DNA of 24,723 nucleotides, taken from contig JAXMBN010000061.1 in NCBI GenBank assembly GCA_046349875.1, positions 1-24,723 on the forward strand, read 5' to 3'. Made by a program: the position numbers and the translations under genes. The notes below the pieces were generated by a model, which had not been told where the DNA came from, searched no databases, and saw only the letters and a list, made by a program, of their open reading frames with translations. Positions 7,992-16,224 of this stretch are shown here, piece by piece; within the stretch, counting starts at the first letter, position 1, and every line of letters begins with the position of its first letter. The stretch comes from JAXMBN01 sp046349875. Its GTDB lineage: Bacteria > Planctomycetota > Planctomycetia > Pirellulales > Pirellulaceae.

Positions 7992-8930
7992 TCACTTTGC
8001 GTGCATTCGAAGCAAGGCCTCTATGCCTTGAGGTTGTTTGACGGCTTTTTCTCTCTCCATGATCGTATCCACGTCAAACCGTTTCTCATCGATTGCCGAA
8101 TCGAAACTCTTCCAGTCAAAGGTGTAACTCTCAGAGGAACTGTTCAAGTTCAACTCAACTCGCGTCGGCAACCAGTGCTTACCCACTTTGTCAAGAACAA
8201 TCGAAGTCCCTCGATCCATGCCTCTAACTTCTTTGCCCTTTATGTCTCTCGAAGACTCGGATAAGAATGCGGTTGGCCAATAGCCACGCTTTGTGTCAAT
8301 CCTGTGAATTCTACTTTTCAAGTCAATCGTAACCACACCATCCTTATCCGGTGTTACTTTCCATTGGCCGAGATATTTTTTCATGGCCGAAATGGAATTT
8401 TGCAATTCTGTTCTAGGATCATTTAGATCGATCGGCATCACTAATCCCAAGTTTTCCCATGGGAATGGGAGCAACTTCCGAAGCTTTTCAACTCGGCTTT
8501 TCTGTCCATACTCGCCGTTCGAAATGTAAAAATGCCCACGATCGGAAACGACTCGAGTGTATGTTGGATATCGACCTTCCAGAGACTTTTCGATGGATTG
8601 ACCATCTTGAATGCTTCCGAGATTGGCTAGATCAAAATGCGCAGTCTGTTTGACAAACAGATAGCCCGGTACCTCGTCGAAAACGACTTCCGACTTCAGT
8701 TCCGTAATGATGAAGATCGGTGGGGCATTCTCTGATTCCATTCGGCTTCGAATGAGATGCTTCACATGGACTTCAAAGGACAGTGGCTTCATCCGCTCTT
8801 CATAAATGCGATCCAAGATCGTATTGAATTCGATCGGTTCCCCACTTTCCAAACTTTCTTGCGCCTTCGCACCCGCCATTGATAGACTACTCAAGAGAAC
8901 GATTGCCAAAAGAAATAGGCGAAAGCTCAT
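7992..8930 (-). CDS. Secreted hypothetical protein
   Basis: This is a 312-residue product with a clear signal peptide (MSFRLFLLAIVLLSSLSMAGAKAQ, Ala-x-Ala-type cleavage near residue 24), a mixed charged mature part and no second membrane segment. The ATG at 8930 is chosen because it sits at the start of the signal peptide with GAGG 8-9 bases upstream. The frame stays open up to 9206 but that extension would bury the signal. The body (EVVFDEVPGYLFVKQTAHF, VVSDRGHFYISNGEYG, and a late strand-rich WLPTRVELNL) suggests a beta-rich LolA-like or DUF1571-like fold of the planctomycete type. That is only a fold impression, and I see no catalytic motif. Confidence 0.78.
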   Translation of the reverse strand: MSFRLFLLAIVLLSSLSMAGAKAQESLESGEPIEFNTILDRIYEERMKPLSFEVHVKHLIRSRMESENAPPIFIITELKSEVVFDEVPGYLFVKQTAHFDLANLGSIQDGQSIEKSLEGRYPTYTRVVSDRGHFYISNGEYGQKSRVEKLRKLLPFPWENLGLVMPIDLNDPRTELQNSISAMKKYLGQWKVTPDKDGVVTIDLKSRIHRIDTKRGYWPTAFLSESSRDIKGKEVRGMDRGTSIVLDKVGKHWLPTRVELNLNSSSESYTFDWKSFDSAIDEKRFDVDTIMEREKAVKQPQGIEALLRMHAK

Positions 8931-9372
8931 ATTCAACCTCAACCTTAAAGATGCCCGAAGAGATACGGATTGAACTGCGGTCATCATGCTGAGCGCGGAA
9001 ATGAATCCAAGCAGACCGAATAGTCGAAGAAACATTCTTAACAGTATCCAAGTGGTAGGATGGACGGCTCTCAACTCGCGTAAACCAACACCACCTAAAA
9101 TAGCGTATCCGTACCTATTGTCCATCGCATCGATAGTTCTTTTGAGGAGACTCCACCTACCAACGCAAAAGGATTTCACATTTTGCGGCGAATGTTGACG
9201 CAGCAACCACAGGAACAGCGATTACTGTTTGTCGGCGAGAAGGTCTATCGCGAGCCTCCGCTGATTCCATTTCGGTGCACGACGATTTGCTGATGAAATC
9301 GCAAGAGAGATCCAACTGAGATCGAATGGGTTTCCTCCCTTTCGGATCGCGAACCAACTGCGGGACAAGGCG

Positions 9373-9639
9373 ATGGCCAATGGAAATTCTTCTCTCAAAG
9401 AGTTTCGACTCATTGTGTTCTCAGACCGAGAGAGCAAGCGAGATTCGCTTCCCATGAAGTGCCGGTCTGCAGAGAAGTCACTAGCCATTCACAGCAAAGA
9501 GGGGAAGGTCTGCATGTCCTACATCGGCAAAGCACCTTCACTTTTCGATGCTCTTCAAGATGCCATTGCAGAAGCCAAAGGGCTCGATCTCAACATCGTG
9601 CGGATCGAGTTCTTGGATTCGGGCGATAGCTTCGAGTAA
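9373..9639 (+). CDS. Small hypothetical protein, probably the 3' part of a frameshifted gene starting near 9192
   Basis: The 88-residue frame has codon use like its neighbours and an acidic, regular C-terminus (SLFDALQDAIAEAKGLDLNIVRIEF). AAGG precedes the ATG, but closely. In-frame coding-like sequence with no start codon continues upstream to about 9265 (FADEIAREIQLR, FPPFRIANQLRDK). An ATG at 9192 in another frame gives MLTQQPQEQRLLFVGEKVYR and would join it through one indel near 9265-9290. The full product would be about 149 residues. I do not recognise the family. It lies tail to tail with the AraC-type gene. The 9-kb segment before 9192 (8931-9191) shows no other gene. Confidence 0.6.
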   Translation: MANGNSSLKEFRLIVFSDRESKRDSLPMKCRSAEKSLAIHSKEGKVCMSYIGKAPSLFDALQDAIAEAKGLDLNIVRIEFLDSGDSFE

Positions 9640-9649
9640 CTGTTGCTAC

Positions 9650-10384
9650 TTATTTCCATTGCCGTCTGAAATCGTGCGGCGTTGAGCCCGTGGCTTTCTT
9701 GAAAGCTCGCGAAAATGCGCTGTGATCAAAGTAGCCACATTGCTGCGCGATGGTCGAGATCGAGTCGTCGGTTTGTAACAAGAGACTCGAGGCTTTACCG
9801 AGGCGACTCTTGGCTATGTACTGTGTGGGCGTTAGGCCGAATACCAGCTTCATCGTTCGAGCAAATCGATGGGGAGGCATCTTGGCCAGTTTTGCCAACC
9901 AAGCCGGCGAGGCATCGGATGAAAGATCGCGTTCAAATAACTCAAGTGCCTTTGCGAACGATACGGGTACAGCCGTTGGTTCCACCGCCATGCGTATGTC
10001 TCGTGAAAACCCTACGATTCCTGTTGGCTCACCTGTATCATCTTTGAGCGGAATCTTGGTGGTCAAACACCATACAGGTTGGCCAGGCATTTCCCATTGC
10101 ATCTCTAAATGGTCCATAATCGGCAAACCCGTTCGAAGCACCCATTGGTCTTGCTCCGATGGAATCTTTCCGAAATCTCCATTACAGATATCAGAAGGCC
10201 TTTTGCCCAATGCCTCATGCTTGCTCGCAAGTCCATGCCGAGCCATCAAGGAGTGATTAATCGCAACGTATCTTCCCGCCGAATCCTTGACGAAGAACGC
10301 CATGTCAGGCACCTGATCGAACAATTGTTCCAGCACCGTCAAGGGTACTGAACTCAACTGGCAGCCTCGGGGAATTGTGCGCAT
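9650..10384 (-). CDS. AraC-family transcriptional regulator with N-terminal PAS domain
   Basis: The 244-residue product has a PAS4-like domain at residues 14-130 (FDQVPDMAFFVKDSAGRYVAIN, then the closing strand GIVGFSRDI). An AraC/XylS double helix-turn-helix follows at 158-244, ending in the hallmark ISTIAQQCGYFDHSAFSRAFKKATGSTPHDFR. AraC domains bind DNA at operators near the promoters they control; the PAS domain would sense a small ligand, redox state or another signal. The ATG at 10384 is preferred because the N-terminal extension to 10468 looks non-coding. The gene is divergent from the enolase-superfamily gene at 10658 across 273 bases, the usual arrangement for a local activator of a catabolic run. 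Confidence 0.9.
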   Translation of the reverse strand: MRTIPRGCQLSSVPLTVLEQLFDQVPDMAFFVKDSAGRYVAINHSLMARHGLASKHEALGKRPSDICNGDFGKIPSEQDQWVLRTGLPIMDHLEMQWEMPGQPVWCLTTKIPLKDDTGEPTGIVGFSRDIRMAVEPTAVPVSFAKALELFERDLSSDASPAWLAKLAKMPPHRFARTMKLVFGLTPTQYIAKSRLGKASSLLLQTDDSISTIAQQCGYFDHSAFSRAFKKATGSTPHDFRRQWK

Positions 10385-10657
10385 TTTGACAGAAGGCCAT
10401 TTGAGAAATGCAAGACTTGGACGATCAATTGCTCTACCATTAAACCATGCGGATCTCGATCCCAACACGCTGCCTCTCGGATTTGGACAGTTTTATAAGC
10501 TGAAACGAGCATTTGGCAGCGGAACGGACGTCGTTGCGAAAAATTTTAAACGATCCGTCGCAAAAGACATTTCATTCTATCCTACGATCCTCTGTGCGCG
10601 TTTGCACGAGTCCAAAAACCGAATTTCATCCTCAAACCTTGACTTAGAAAGCCAATC
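10385..10657. promoter_or_regulatory. Divergent intergenic region between the PAS-AraC regulator and the catabolic run
   Basis: This 273-base spacer must hold both promoters and any AraC operator. I see a TATAAA hexamer reading on the minus strand at 10492-10497. There are two related tracts containing GCGAAAA and GTCGCAAAA near 10535-10567. I could not define operator half-sites by eye. A stretch at about 10423-10450 resembles a tRNA D-arm on the minus strand but lacks the other arms. Confidence 0.4.
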
Positions 10658-11761
10658 TTGAAAATCGCTCGTATCTTTGCACATCGCGTCGATCTTCCTC
10701 TCTGTGAAGGTTCGTATAAATGGTCGGGAGGCAAATCGGTATCCGTCTTCGATAGCACGATTATCGGTGTGGAAACGGACTCGGGCTTGATTGGATATGG
10801 CGAAGTTTGTCCTCTTGGTCCTTTCTATCTTCCCGCTTATGCCGAAGGAGTTCGCGCAGGCCTCAAGGAACTTGCTCCGCATGTGCTAGGGATGGACCCG
10901 CGCGAACTATCGAAATTAAACCATCGAATGGACGCTGCGCTCAAAGGACATCCCTATGTCAAAACGGGTATCGATATCGCTTGTTGGGATATTCTCGGCA
11001 AATCGACCGGTATGCCGGTGTGCGAATTGCTCGGTGGTCGTTTTGGAACGAGCATTCGGCTGTATCGTGCAATCTCCCAAACACCACCGGATGTGATGGC
11101 GGCCAACGTGGCTGGCTACCGCGCGGAAGGCTACACTCGATTTCAGTTGAAAGTAGGAGGTGATCCCGATCAAGACATCGAGCGTATCCGTCAGGCTCGA
11201 TCGGTTCTCTCTCCGAGCGATCGATTGGTTGCTGATGCCAATACCGGTTGGACTCAGCATGAAGCCATGCGGGTCGTTCGCGCCGTTCGCGATCTCGATG
11301 TCTACATCGAACAACCTTGCCTTACCTACGAAGAGTGTCTCGCCGTTCGTCGCAATACGGACCACCCCTTTGTGCTCGACGAAAACATCGATGGGCTCGA
11401 TGTTCTGCTGCGAGCCAAATCGGATTTGGCGATGGATGTCGTCAATCTCAAGATTAGCAAACTCGGTGGACTCACCAAGACTCGCCAGGTTCGTGATCTT
11501 TGCGTGAGCATGGGGATCGCCATGACGCTCGAAGATAGCTGGGGCGGCGATATCACAACCGCAGCCATCGCGCATCTCGCGCATAGCACACCCGAAGAGT
11601 TTCGCTTCACCAGTACTGACTTCAATAGCTACGTTACTGTCAGCAATGCGAGCGGTGCGCCAAAACGCGTCAATGGTTTCATGCAAGCCTCACAAAAGCC
11701 TGGGCTCGGGATCGAACCCTTGTTTGAGGTCCTTGGCCCCCGTGTCGTGGACATCGCTTAA
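10658..11761 (+). CDS. Mandelate racemase/muconate lactonizing enzyme family protein (enolase superfamily)
   Basis: The 367-residue protein has the full two-domain architecture: an N-terminal capping domain (MKIARIFAHRVDLPL, ATGYGE-like IGYGEVCP) and a TIM barrel. Metal ligands are D193 (ADAN), E218 (YIEQP) and D241 or E242 (LDENI). Candidate catalytic lysines are K165 (FQLKVGG) and K265 (NLKISKLGG). The usual first Lys of the KxK pair is Gln here. By remembered sequence it is closest to cis-3-hydroxy-L-proline dehydratase and related amino-acid-derivative enzymes; a racemase or sugar-acid dehydratase is possible. It starts with TTG at 10658, chosen because MKIxRI is the family's N-terminus and no ATG fits. 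It is the first gene of the cluster facing the PAS-AraC regulator. Confidence 0.9.
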   Translation: MKIARIFAHRVDLPLCEGSYKWSGGKSVSVFDSTIIGVETDSGLIGYGEVCPLGPFYLPAYAEGVRAGLKELAPHVLGMDPRELSKLNHRMDAALKGHPYVKTGIDIACWDILGKSTGMPVCELLGGRFGTSIRLYRAISQTPPDVMAANVAGYRAEGYTRFQLKVGGDPDQDIERIRQARSVLSPSDRLVADANTGWTQHEAMRVVRAVRDLDVYIEQPCLTYEECLAVRRNTDHPFVLDENIDGLDVLLRAKSDLAMDVVNLKISKLGGLTKTRQVRDLCVSMGIAMTLEDSWGGDITTAAIAHLAHSTPEEFRFTSTDFNSYVTVSNASGAPKRVNGFMQASQKPGLGIEPLFEVLGPRVVDIA

Positions 11762-11775
11762 TCGAGGACTCGTCT

Positions 11776-12912
11776 ATGCGCCGAAATAAACTCTGTAGCT
11801 TGCGTTCGCTGATGGATCAGGCTCGAAAACTCGCGGTTGGCATGCTTTTCCTGACGCAACTTACGATCCCGATGGCAAATGCCAAGGACATTCCTAAAAA
11901 CCTGCCTCCCACCGACGGCCAAGCGGCAGATGCATCCAAACCCGTTCAAGTCTACGTCATGCTTGGACAATCGAACATGCTCGGCTTCGGACGCGTCGGC
12001 CCGAAGGATGTGAAAGGATCTCTCGAGTATCTCATCTATGATTCCGGCAAGTATCCGCATTTGATCGATGCGACAGGAAATTGGCTCGTTCGCCGCGATG
12101 TTCGCTACGTGCACGTCATGGACCAGCGAGGTGTGGATTACAAAAACCTAGAAACCTTTGGAGTCGTTCGTAATGAATGGCTCGTTCCGAGCAAATCGGT
12201 CGGACCTGAACTGGGCTTTGGACAAGTGATGGGCTACTACCATGACGAACCTGTCTTGCTGCTCAAAGCGTGTATCGGCAATCGAAGCCTTGGATGGGAC
12301 CTTCTGCCACCTGGTAGCGAACGATTTGAGCATGAAGGCAAAATCTATGCTGGGTACAAAGATGTTGCGAACTTCTGGGACAAAGAAGCGGAACCCAAAC
12401 CGGTACCGTGGTACGCCGGTCGCCAATACGATGCCGATGTGTCGCACGCCAAGGCTGTCCTTCGCGATCTTGCAACCTATTACCCCGAATATAAAGGCCA
12501 AGGCTATCAAGTTGCCGGTTTTGTATGGTGGCAGGGACACAAAGATCAAAATGCTGCGTTGGCTGGACGCTACGAACAAAATCTGGTCCATCTCATCAAA
12601 ACGCTTCGCTCCGACTTTGCTGCACCTCAAGCCAAGTTCGTTCTGGCAACGGGTTGCGGGAACCCCGGAACCGAAAGCTATGGTAAGCAAATTGCTGAAG
12701 CTCAGTTGGCCGTGGACGGAGACAGTGGCAAATATCCCGAATTCCAAGGCAATGTCAAAGCCATCGACAACCGAGATCTTTGGCCAGCGGTCGATCAATC
12801 ACCAGTCAACCAAGGTCACCACTATCACCACAACGCTCAAACCTATTACGAGACCGGAGAACGACTAGGCCGCGCGATGGCTCTACTGCTCGATCGAACT
12901 CCATCAAAGTGA
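11776..12912 (+). CDS. Secreted sialate O-acetylesterase-domain (SGNH-like) hydrolase
   Basis: The 378-residue protein has a basic N-terminus and a hydrophobic signal segment ending PMANA near residue 36. A SASA domain (PF03629-type) follows, with the GQSNM nucleophile block and Ser66, KACIGNRSLGWD, VWWQGHKDQN, and a late histidine block (HHYHHN, 348-353) for the catalytic His. The fold is that of carbohydrate deacetylases acting on O-acetyl groups of glycans. GAGG lies 9 bases before the ATG, and only 14 bases separate it from the previous stop, so it is probably co-transcribed. The substrate is not predictable; planctomycetes have many such proteins. It would act in the periplasm on acetylated polysaccharide. 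Confidence 0.88.
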   Translation: MRRNKLCSLRSLMDQARKLAVGMLFLTQLTIPMANAKDIPKNLPPTDGQAADASKPVQVYVMLGQSNMLGFGRVGPKDVKGSLEYLIYDSGKYPHLIDATGNWLVRRDVRYVHVMDQRGVDYKNLETFGVVRNEWLVPSKSVGPELGFGQVMGYYHDEPVLLLKACIGNRSLGWDLLPPGSERFEHEGKIYAGYKDVANFWDKEAEPKPVPWYAGRQYDADVSHAKAVLRDLATYYPEYKGQGYQVAGFVWWQGHKDQNAALAGRYEQNLVHLIKTLRSDFAAPQAKFVLATGCGNPGTESYGKQIAEAQLAVDGDSGKYPEFQGNVKAIDNRDLWPAVDQSPVNQGHHYHHNAQTYYETGERLGRAMALLLDRTPSK

Positions 12913-12974
12913 TTGGTTCACACCTACCTTTTGCATTCCCCGCCCTCTCTTTCCATTCCTAGAGATGCTCCCTT

Positions 12975-15055
12975 ATGCGTTTCCACCGTAACACGTTCAA
13001 ACCAACCATAGCCACCTTCGCATTTGCCGTTCTTGCCTCCGCCCTGCTCTCGCATGGTCACGCTATGGCGCAGAATGCGGTTGATAGCTCATGGAGGCCT
13101 TACGCTGAAGATCGATTCAAAGCCATCTACGATCGCTCGAAATTTCGTGCCAAGACGCTCCGCCCCACATGGCAAAGCGATAGCTCAGGTTTTTACCTCG
13201 AGGAAGAAGATCCTCAAACCAAGCAATCCACGCGGTGGTTTTTCGATTCCAAAACAGGTGAACGTCGATCTGCGTCCGCGGAAAAACGCCTTCCCTCGAC
13301 GAACGATCCTGGGCCGGAAAAGCAATTGCCTCGCCTCGTATCCCGTGATGCCAAGCTTATTGCGATCGATCCCAATACCAAACAAGAAAAGGTACTCGTG
13401 TCTGCAGAACCGAGTCGTTCGATCGACTATCGACAACTCAGCTGGAGTCCTGATGGCAAACACATCCTGTTCGTTCAAGCGGACTATACCGATGTTCGTC
13501 AACGATGGGTGTTGGTCCCTGGTGATCCATCGTACCCAGGCGTACAACAAAATCGCTTTGCGAGGGTCGGTGAGACAATTGAGCAACTACGCATTGGCTT
13601 GGTAAATGCGGAAGGAGAACAATTGAAGTGGTTGCCGATCGAAACTCCCAAGGAAGGCATGTACCTTGGCCAAGTGGAATGGACTGGCAATGCAAACGAA
13701 ATCCTCGTCGAAAAGTTCAGCCGATTTCGCGACAAGCGTGAATTCCTCTTGGCCAACGTTGACGGAAAAGTGCAATCGATTTACTCGGAATCGAATGATG
13801 CTTGGGTCGAATCGAGCCAAGGCAAGAATTCAGGACTAGTTTGGATCCAAGGCGGAAATGAGTTCCTTGTTATCAGCGAAAAGGATGGTTGGCGACACGC
13901 GTATCGATACGCTCGCGATGGCAAGCAATTATCTCTTTTGACTCCTGGCGACTACGACATCATCGACCGCGCGGCAGTCGACGAAAAGGGAGGTTGGTAC
14001 TACTTTTACGCATCGCCCAAGAATGCGACTCAAAAGTACTTGTACCGCGTACCGCTCGACGGCTCAGGGAAGATGCAGCGCGTTACTCCTGAAGACCAGA
14101 TCGGTACACATGCCTATCAATTCTCACCGGACTTTCATTGGGCAATCCATACACGTTCGACCTTGAACTCGCCTCCCATAAAATCATCGAAGTGGAAACG
14201 CATCGCGTGATCCAACGATTGGAAGATAACAGTGCGATTCGCGAACGAATGAAAACGCTTCGTTGTCAGCCTGCTGAATTTCTCAAGGTTGACATTGGCA
14301 ACGGCATCGTGATGGATGCGTGGATGATCAAGCCCAAGGACTTTGATGCGTCAAAGAAATATCCTCTGTTTATCTATGTCTACGGAGAACCACACGCGCA
14401 AACGGTCCTCGATGAATGGGGAGCTGTTCAGATCGATTTTCATCGCGTTGTGGCCGAGATGGGATACATCGTTGTCTCGATGGATAATCGCGGAACCCCA
14501 GCACCTAAGGGCGCTGCTTGGCGTCGGGCGATCTTCGGAAGCTTAGGACCACTCTCGACCGACGAACAGGAAGCTGGTCTAAAAGCCTTGGCAATGCAGT
14601 ATTCGTTTATCGATTCGACACGTGTCGGGATTTGGGGATGGAGCGGAGGTGGTTCCAATACTCTCAATGCTCTCTTTCGAAAGCCACAATCTTATCAGCT
14701 AGGTATTGCCGTTGTACCCAAGCCTCAACCGCATCTTTACAACGCATGGTTTCAGGAAATCTACATGCGCGATCGAGAGGTCAATCCAGAAGGCTATGAA
14801 CGCTCCGCCCCTTTGAATTTTGCCGATGGACTCCAAGGTAACTTACTCATCATGACCGGTTCTGGCGAAACCAATACGCACATTCAGATTATCGAAGGAC
14901 TGGTGGATCGACTCATCGCCCTAGGTAAACCATTCGACTATATGGTCTATCCCAATCGCGATCACGGATTGCGGGAAGGCGAAGGGACGTTGGTCCACGT
15001 TCGAATGCATATCCTGAGATACCTGATGCAACATCTCGCGTCTGGACCAAAGTAA
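12975..15055 (+). CDS. Secreted S9 (dipeptidyl-peptidase IV-like) peptidase with one frameshift
   Basis: Two frames make one protein. 12975 to about 14170 encodes a signal peptide ending HAMAQ and the eight-bladed DPP IV-type propeller (SWSPDGKHILF, RDKREFLLANVDGK). From about 14150 to 15055 the alpha/beta-hydrolase domain follows in another frame (coordinate modulo 3 changes 0 to 2). The nucleophile block is GWSGGGSN (Ser codon 14642-14644) and the His block is NRDHGL (His codon 14963-14965). At the acid position, where DPP IV has DDNVH, the sequence reads GETNTH, with Glu codon 14867-14869. Such enzymes remove dipeptides from N-termini in the periplasm. One indel between about 14150 and 14190 joins the parts; everything else is intact, so a base-call error is likely. 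Confidence 0.88.
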
Positions 15056-15107
15056 TGATGGCCGAAGTGTTACGTTGCGACTTGAAGTAGACATTAGCGA
15101 GAAATCC

Positions 15108-16175
15108 ATGCAGATCATTCGATACGCAATGTTGCTTGTGGTTGTGGTATTTGCCAAGGCTCTTTACGCGGGCGAGCCACTGGTTACACAAGAAGGGAAT
15201 GCCTCTTCGGCCGGAGAGTCGCAGTGGCTTACCTATCGTGGAAGCGATGGGCCGGGCAAAGGAAAACACATCGTCTTGATCGCTGCCGAACAAGAGTATC
15301 GAAGCGAACAATCAATGCCGATGATGGCAAAAATTCTTAGCATGCACCACGGTTTTGATTGCACTGTTCTCTTTGGCGTGAACGAACGTGGCGAGGTCGA
15401 TCCTACTCTTCCGGTCTATCCTGAAAAAGGGAAAGAGGCCGAGTTTAAAGAGCATCGAATTCCAGGATTGGAACACTTGGAGTCAGCGGATTTGGTTATC
15501 TTTTTCGCGAGGTTGCTCACGCTTCCCAAAGAGCAACAACAGCAGATCGTTCGGTATGTTGATTCAGGAAAACCGATGATCGCTTTGCGGACTGCGAATC
15601 ATGGATTCCGAGGGCCTCTGCCATACAAGATCCAAGGCAAACAGGTTCGTTGGGGAGAGGATGTTTTGGGCGGCACTTTTCTCAATCACCATGGTCGTTG
15701 GCACGCCGACTCGACACGAGGCATTCTCGAACCGAAGCAATTGCAGCATCCCATACTGATCGGAGTTTCGGACATTTGGGGAGACTCCGATGTCTATCGA
15801 ACCTACAAAGAGGGTACGAGCTTACCGGAAGGTTGCACGCCGCTCGTTTGGGGTCAACCGCTCATGGGTCGTCAGCCACAGGACTTGCCCAATGAGAAAC
15901 TCGAACCGCTTCCCGTCGCCTGGGTGAAGCAGTGGCAAACGAGCCAAGGGCTTTCAGCTCGCGTCTTTCATTGCACCATGGGAAGTGGTACCGATTTAAA
16001 GAACGAGGGCCTTCGTCGTCTACTGATCAACGCAACCTATTGGTGCGTGGGGATGGAATCGGCAATCTCACCGACCGGTCGTGTCGACATTGTTGGCCAA
16101 TACCAGCCTTTGGAAAGTGGCTTTAACTACGATGCCCTCGGCGTTCGACCGCGTCCTGTTTCCTTCTATCGATAA
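15108..16175 (+). CDS. Secreted ThuA-domain protein
   Basis: The 355-residue product starts with a signal peptide (MQIIRYAMLLVVVVFAKALYAG). The ThuA (trehalose-utilisation-like, class I glutamine-amidotransferase-like) fold follows: HIVLIAAEQEYRSEQSMPMMAKIL, LESADLVIFFARLLTLPKEQ, GKPMIALRTANHGF and FLNHHGRWH. ThuA-like proteins act on sugars, and some are reported to hydrolyse 3-keto-glycosides. The ATG at 15108 is preferred to a TTG at 15075 because it begins the signal peptide. The gene lies 52 bases after the S9 peptidase and 49 before the cytochrome, consistent with a shared transcript. A role in cleaving oxidised sugars made by the downstream dehydrogenase is inference. Confidence 0.85.
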   Translation: MQIIRYAMLLVVVVFAKALYAGEPLVTQEGNASSAGESQWLTYRGSDGPGKGKHIVLIAAEQEYRSEQSMPMMAKILSMHHGFDCTVLFGVNERGEVDPTLPVYPEKGKEAEFKEHRIPGLEHLESADLVIFFARLLTLPKEQQQQIVRYVDSGKPMIALRTANHGFRGPLPYKIQGKQVRWGEDVLGGTFLNHHGRWHADSTRGILEPKQLQHPILIGVSDIWGDSDVYRTYKEGTSLPEGCTPLVWGQPLMGRQPQDLPNEKLEPLPVAWVKQWQTSQGLSARVFHCTMGSGTDLKNEGLRRLLINATYWCVGMESAISPTGRVDIVGQYQPLESGFNYDALGVRPRPVSFYR

Positions 16176-16224
16176 CTTTGTATTCATGATTCCAATCCCG
16201 TTTCAAGTTATGGAAGCAACCGCG

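Noticed and set aside
8931..9206. N-terminal extension of the secreted protein to 9206
   Set aside because: It would place a long segment before a clear signal peptide, and the ATG at 8930 has its own GAGG ribosome site.
10423..10460. tRNA-like segment on the minus strand (GGTTTAATGGTAGAGC resembles a D-arm of tRNA-Gly type)
   Set aside because: No anticodon stem pairs after it and no T-loop GTTCGA or matching acceptor strand follows, so it is at most a remnant or chance.
10916..11686. 256-codon minus-strand frame within the enolase-superfamily gene
   Set aside because: It is the shadow of a well-conserved enzyme gene and carries no recognisable domain or start site.
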